The notes beneath the pieces were generated by a model. The model worked only from the letters and a program-made list of their open reading frames with translations. It did no database searches and had not been told where the DNA came from. A DNA stretch of 64,000 nucleotides from Lachancea kluyveri NRRL Y-12651 (Eukaryota > Ascomycota > Saccharomycetes > Saccharomycetales > Saccharomycetaceae), in the NCBI GenBank assembly GCA_000149225.2, contig CM000689.1, positions 310,001 through 374,000 of the forward strand. The letters run 5' to 3'. This document shows, piece by piece, positions 61,240 to 64,000 of this stretch; positions within the stretch are counted from its first letter, which is position 1; each line of letters opens with the position of its first letter. A program made the translations under genes and the position numbers.

Positions 61240-63303
61240 ATGTACAGTCTTGCTTGGCTAGCTGTATTCCTGTCACTCGTTCAAAACATCGCGGCTACCG
61301 CAATCTCCAGCAACAGAGTTAACTTTGTGCCACCAGGCCAGTCCAGCGGCTCCAAGAGCTGCCAGCCAACCAACGGCTGTCCTGACTTGAATTTTGCTTG
61401 GAAGAGCGGTAACACCAACACAATGCCGTACACCATTTCTGTGGACTCTGTGGCATGGGTTTCTAGCGACATTTACACTATCACCATACATGTTACTGGC
61501 GAAAAAACCATTTCCATTGACGCAATGTGGTCTGTAAAGATCATTGGTGTTGATTCTCCAGACGGCAGCACCTTCCAGGTGTACGGTCATAACGAAGGCG
61601 CTGATTTTATCGACAACCCAACTGACTGGTATGCCACCTTCAGGGTCCACGGCAAGTCCTCTTCCGAATGTGGCCGTGTTTGGATGCCAAATTTCCAGAT
61701 CCAATTTGAGTACTGCCAGGGCGATACCGACTGTTCTAATTGGAGTTATGGTTCAACTGCCTTTGATTTGGAAACCGGCTGTGATAATTACGACAACAAT
61801 GGTAACTCGCAGACTGATAGCCCTGGGTATTACTGGAACTACCAGTGTAATAGTAAGCCTGATTGTTCGAGTCAAAGTTCTTCGGAGTCATCTACCACCT
61901 CTAGCACTGAGGCTTCTAGCACTGACATCTCTAGCACTGAGGCTTCCAGCACTGAGGCTTCCAGCACTCCATACTCCAGCACTGAGGTTTCTAGCGCTGA
62001 AGCTTCTAGTATTGAAACTTCTAGCGCTGAAACTTCAAGTACTTCATACTCCAGCACTGAGGCTTCCAGCACTCCATACTCCAGCACTGAGGTTTCTAGC
62101 GCTGAAGCTTCTAGTATTGAAACTTCTAGCGCTGAAGCTTCTAGTACTGAAACTTCTAGCGCTGAAACTTCAAGCACTCCATACTCCAGCACTGAGGTTT
62201 CTAGCACTGAAGCTTCTAGTATTGAAACTTCTAGCGCTGAAACTTCAAGCACTCCATACTCCAGCACTGAAACTTCAAGTACTTCATACTCCAGCACTGA
62301 GGTTTCTAGCACTGAGGTTTCTAGCACTGAAGCTTCTAGTACTGAAACTTCTAGCGCTGAAACTTCAAGCACTCCATACTCCAGCACTGAGGTTTCTAGC
62401 ACTGAAGCTTCTAGCGCTGACATCTCTAGCACTGAGGTTTCAAGTACAGACGTCTCTAGCACTCCATATTCCAGCACTGAGGTTTCTAGCACTCCATACT
62501 CTAGCGCAGAGGTATCAAGTACTGGAGCTTCTAGTAGTGAGACCTCCAGTTTCGAAACAGAAAAGGAGAGTAGTAAAGTTCAATCTTCAGCCTCAACCTG
62601 GTCATTTTCTTCGACCCAAGACGACAAAACGGCAAGTTCCACAACTATTAAACCCTATCACAACAAAACATCTAGTTACGAGTCCACCGTTATTACCACC
62701 GTGATCAGCGGTGTAACCAAAACCACCACCGTGCCATGTCCTGAGACCCCAACCACGTCCTCTACGGTCATCACCACCGTGATCAGCGGTGTAACCAAAA
62801 CCACCACCGTGCCATGTCCTGAGACCCCAACCACGTCCTCTACGGTCATCACCACCGTGATCAGCGGTGTAACCAAAACCACCACCGTCCCATGTCCTGA
62901 GACCCCAACCACGTCCTCTACGGTCATCACCACCGTGATCAGCGGTGTAACCAAAACCACCACCGTGCCATGTCCTGAGACCCCAACCACGTCCTCTACG
63001 GTCATCACCACCGTGATCAGCGGTGTAACCAAAACCACCACCGTCCCATGTCCTGAGACTCCAACCACGTCCTCTAAAGCTACCGATGTTACGCCAGATT
63101 TCGAAACCACCATCAAGCCTTCTGCTACCACTACCACAAACACTGAGTTCGCCGGTGAATCGACATTCATATTCCCTCAAACGCAAACCAGTAGTTCAAG
63201 TGTTTTTGGCTCTGTGTCCGTTACTGAATTCCAAGGATCTGCCGCCAACAGCGGTTACTCTCTGCTATCTGTTGTCTGTGCTTTCGTTCTCTTTTTCTTC
63301 TAA
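61240..63303 (+). CDS. FLO11: FLO11-type cell-wall flocculin/adhesin
   Basis: GPI-anchored cell-surface adhesin. The 687-residue product has a signal peptide (MYSLAWLAVFLSLVQNIAAT). A Flo11-type N-terminal domain spans about residues 45-205, with GCPDLNFAWKSGN, WSVKIIGVDSPDG, VWMPNFQIQFEYCQG and CDNYDNNGNSQTDSPGYYWN, closely resembling S. cerevisiae Flo11. A Ser/Thr-rich stalk follows, built of SSTEASSTE-type repeats (about 217-440), then five copies of a 26-residue TTVISGVTKTTTVPCPETPT repeat (about 482-612). The protein ends with a short linker and a hydrophobic C-terminus (SLLSVVCAFVLFFF) preceded by small residues, as for GPI attachment. Extensive O-glycosylation of the stalk is expected. 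It lies near the window end in a gene-poor region, as adhesin genes often do. Confidence 0.93.
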   Translation: MYSLAWLAVFLSLVQNIAATAISSNRVNFVPPGQSSGSKSCQPTNGCPDLNFAWKSGNTNTMPYTISVDSVAWVSSDIYTITIHVTGEKTISIDAMWSVKIIGVDSPDGSTFQVYGHNEGADFIDNPTDWYATFRVHGKSSSECGRVWMPNFQIQFEYCQGDTDCSNWSYGSTAFDLETGCDNYDNNGNSQTDSPGYYWNYQCNSKPDCSSQSSSESSTTSSTEASSTDISSTEASSTEASSTPYSSTEVSSAEASSIETSSAETSSTSYSSTEASSTPYSSTEVSSAEASSIETSSAEASSTETSSAETSSTPYSSTEVSSTEASSIETSSAETSSTPYSSTETSSTSYSSTEVSSTEVSSTEASSTETSSAETSSTPYSSTEVSSTEASSADISSTEVSSTDVSSTPYSSTEVSSTPYSSAEVSSTGASSSETSSFETEKESSKVQSSASTWSFSSTQDDKTASSTTIKPYHNKTSSYESTVITTVISGVTKTTTVPCPETPTTSSTVITTVISGVTKTTTVPCPETPTTSSTVITTVISGVTKTTTVPCPETPTTSSTVITTVISGVTKTTTVPCPETPTTSSTVITTVISGVTKTTTVPCPETPTTSSKATDVTPDFETTIKPSATTTTNTEFAGESTFIFPQTQTSSSSVFGSVSVTEFQGSAANSGYSLLSVVCAFVLFFF
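61890..62560 (+). repeat. Ser/Thr-coding 15-18 bp degenerate tandem repeats in the adhesin
   Basis: Dozens of copies of units such as TCTAGCACTGAGGCT encoding SSTEA, SSTEV, SSTPY and similar. The same block also yields long open frames on the other strand, which are artefacts. Confidence 0.95.
62686..63075 (+). repeat. 78-bp minisatellite, five copies, in the adhesin
   Basis: Five near-identical units starting at about 62686, 62764, 62842, 62920 and 62998, each encoding 26 residues. A G/C variant (ACCGTGCCA versus ACCGTCCCA) alternates in copies 2-5, suggesting duplication of a two-unit block. Confidence 0.95.
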
Positions 63304-64000
63304 ACCATACCCACAAATATCAACCCCCGGAACAGCATCAGCTCTTTCGTAAGTTCTCCTTCATATGGACCAATAGTCTCTTTATAGTTCTTCAACTTTT
63401 ATTTAGAAAAGTAATATTTCTTTGACTTAGCATAATCGGTACTGAAGAACAGTCATGGACTATTTTACCCTCTTGCCGCGCTGCGAATAACGCGTCCCCC
63501 CCACGAATGGAGAGCAAACAACAAGGCTACACCGACCAACGAAAGGATAACCCGGCTCAAAAAAACAAAAAAAAAAAAAAAAAAAAAAAATGCTGTGACG
63601 CTAGTCGTTTAAAAGGATAGAGAGCTAAACGCGACTACGTACGAAAGAGAGACTGCTGGACGCTTTTTTGTAATGATATACGGTAATGAGAGGGTAGGTC
63701 TTTAAGCTTAAAAAGGGTGGGAGGGTTTGGAATGGAAGTTTTACACCTAATTGGAATGTGACGCGCAAAGAGCCTGCTGTGAAGCCAGCGCCCATGCTTG
63801 AACGTTTGGGTGCTTGAGAACACCAATTTTAAGCTCGAAGCACAACAGTAAAGGCATCCGTAGCTTTACCTGTCTAATCTACGGGAAACCATAACATCTT
63901 CTGTATGTACCGCCGAGCAGACGGTCATTCGAGAAAGCGTCCCTGTTTGGGTTCTCTCGCTTTGATGGGAGTGGTCAGCAGCCCGCTGCTTTGAGAACGG
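63304..64000. other. Region downstream of the adhesin to window end
   Basis: About 700 bases with a long A-run (63560-63590) and no supported gene, tRNA, transposon end or telomeric repeat. Confidence 0.5.

Noticed and set aside
61872-63186. Long antisense open frames (206, 194 and 164 codons) within the adhesin gene
   Set aside because: They are mirror products of the in-frame tandem repeats of the FLO11-like gene; their sequences are monotonous repeat units.

Overview
The window reads as nuclear DNA of a budding yeast of the family Saccharomycetaceae. Genes are almost all single-exon. The introns I can place have a GTATGT donor, a TACTAAC or TGCTAAC branch site and a YAG acceptor. CTG is read sensibly as leucine throughout. 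The order of genes matches several Saccharomyces cerevisiae blocks interleaved: FOL1-GIS2-RTC4-TEX1-MRPL17-NRD1-RAD50-MPA43-RPA49 (YNL256-248), JJJ3 and YJR098C (YJR097-098), CRS1-VPS75-CWC25 (YNL247-245), SUI1-SLA2 (YNL244-243) and PEX2-CBP1-NUC1-LAA1 (YJL210-207). Interleaving of blocks that are split in S. cerevisiae points to a lineage that did not undergo, or branched before, the whole-genome duplication. Coding DNA is G+C-rich for this family. I cannot name the species.

Layout. 1-26.5 kb is a dense housekeeping block: folate synthesis, telomere and mRNA export factors, a mitochondrial ribosomal protein, RNA polymerase II termination (NRD1), DNA repair (RAD50), an RNA polymerase I subunit, diphthamide synthesis, a lipase-like protein, cysteinyl-tRNA synthetase, a histone chaperone and a splicing factor. 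27-34 kb holds a large SNF2/RING protein (IRC20-like), an RNase H2 subunit and SUI1. 34-41.4 kb is the mating-type locus in the arrangement SLA2 - MATa1/MATa2 - DIC1. It contains an AT-rich a-type idiomorph with a three-exon homeodomain a1 gene and a divergent HMG-box a2 gene. 42-57 kb carries a zinc-cluster regulator with an apparent one-base frameshift, then PEX2, CBP1, NUC1, the very large LAA1 and a glycine tRNA.

From 57.5 kb to the end gene density falls and the content becomes accessory: a divergent HMG-box gene preceded by an overlapping short ORF, about 1.1 kb with nothing recognised, and a FLO11-type cell-wall adhesin with two classes of internal repeats. This suggests approach to a subtelomere, but no telomeric repeat is visible.

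The most interesting observations are: (1) the complete MATa locus, in which splicing restores the a1 homeodomain recognition helix and the idiomorph boundary appears to fall inside the a2 coding sequence; (2) a second HMG-box gene whose box carries a long insertion between helices 1 and 2, of nearly the same size and place as that in MATa2; (3) several ordinary genes carrying expanded low-complexity tracts (TEX1, RAD50, LAA1, PEX2, SLA2); (4) recurrent promoter motifs (AAAATTTT-type boxes and a 15-bp-spaced triple CACGTG array).
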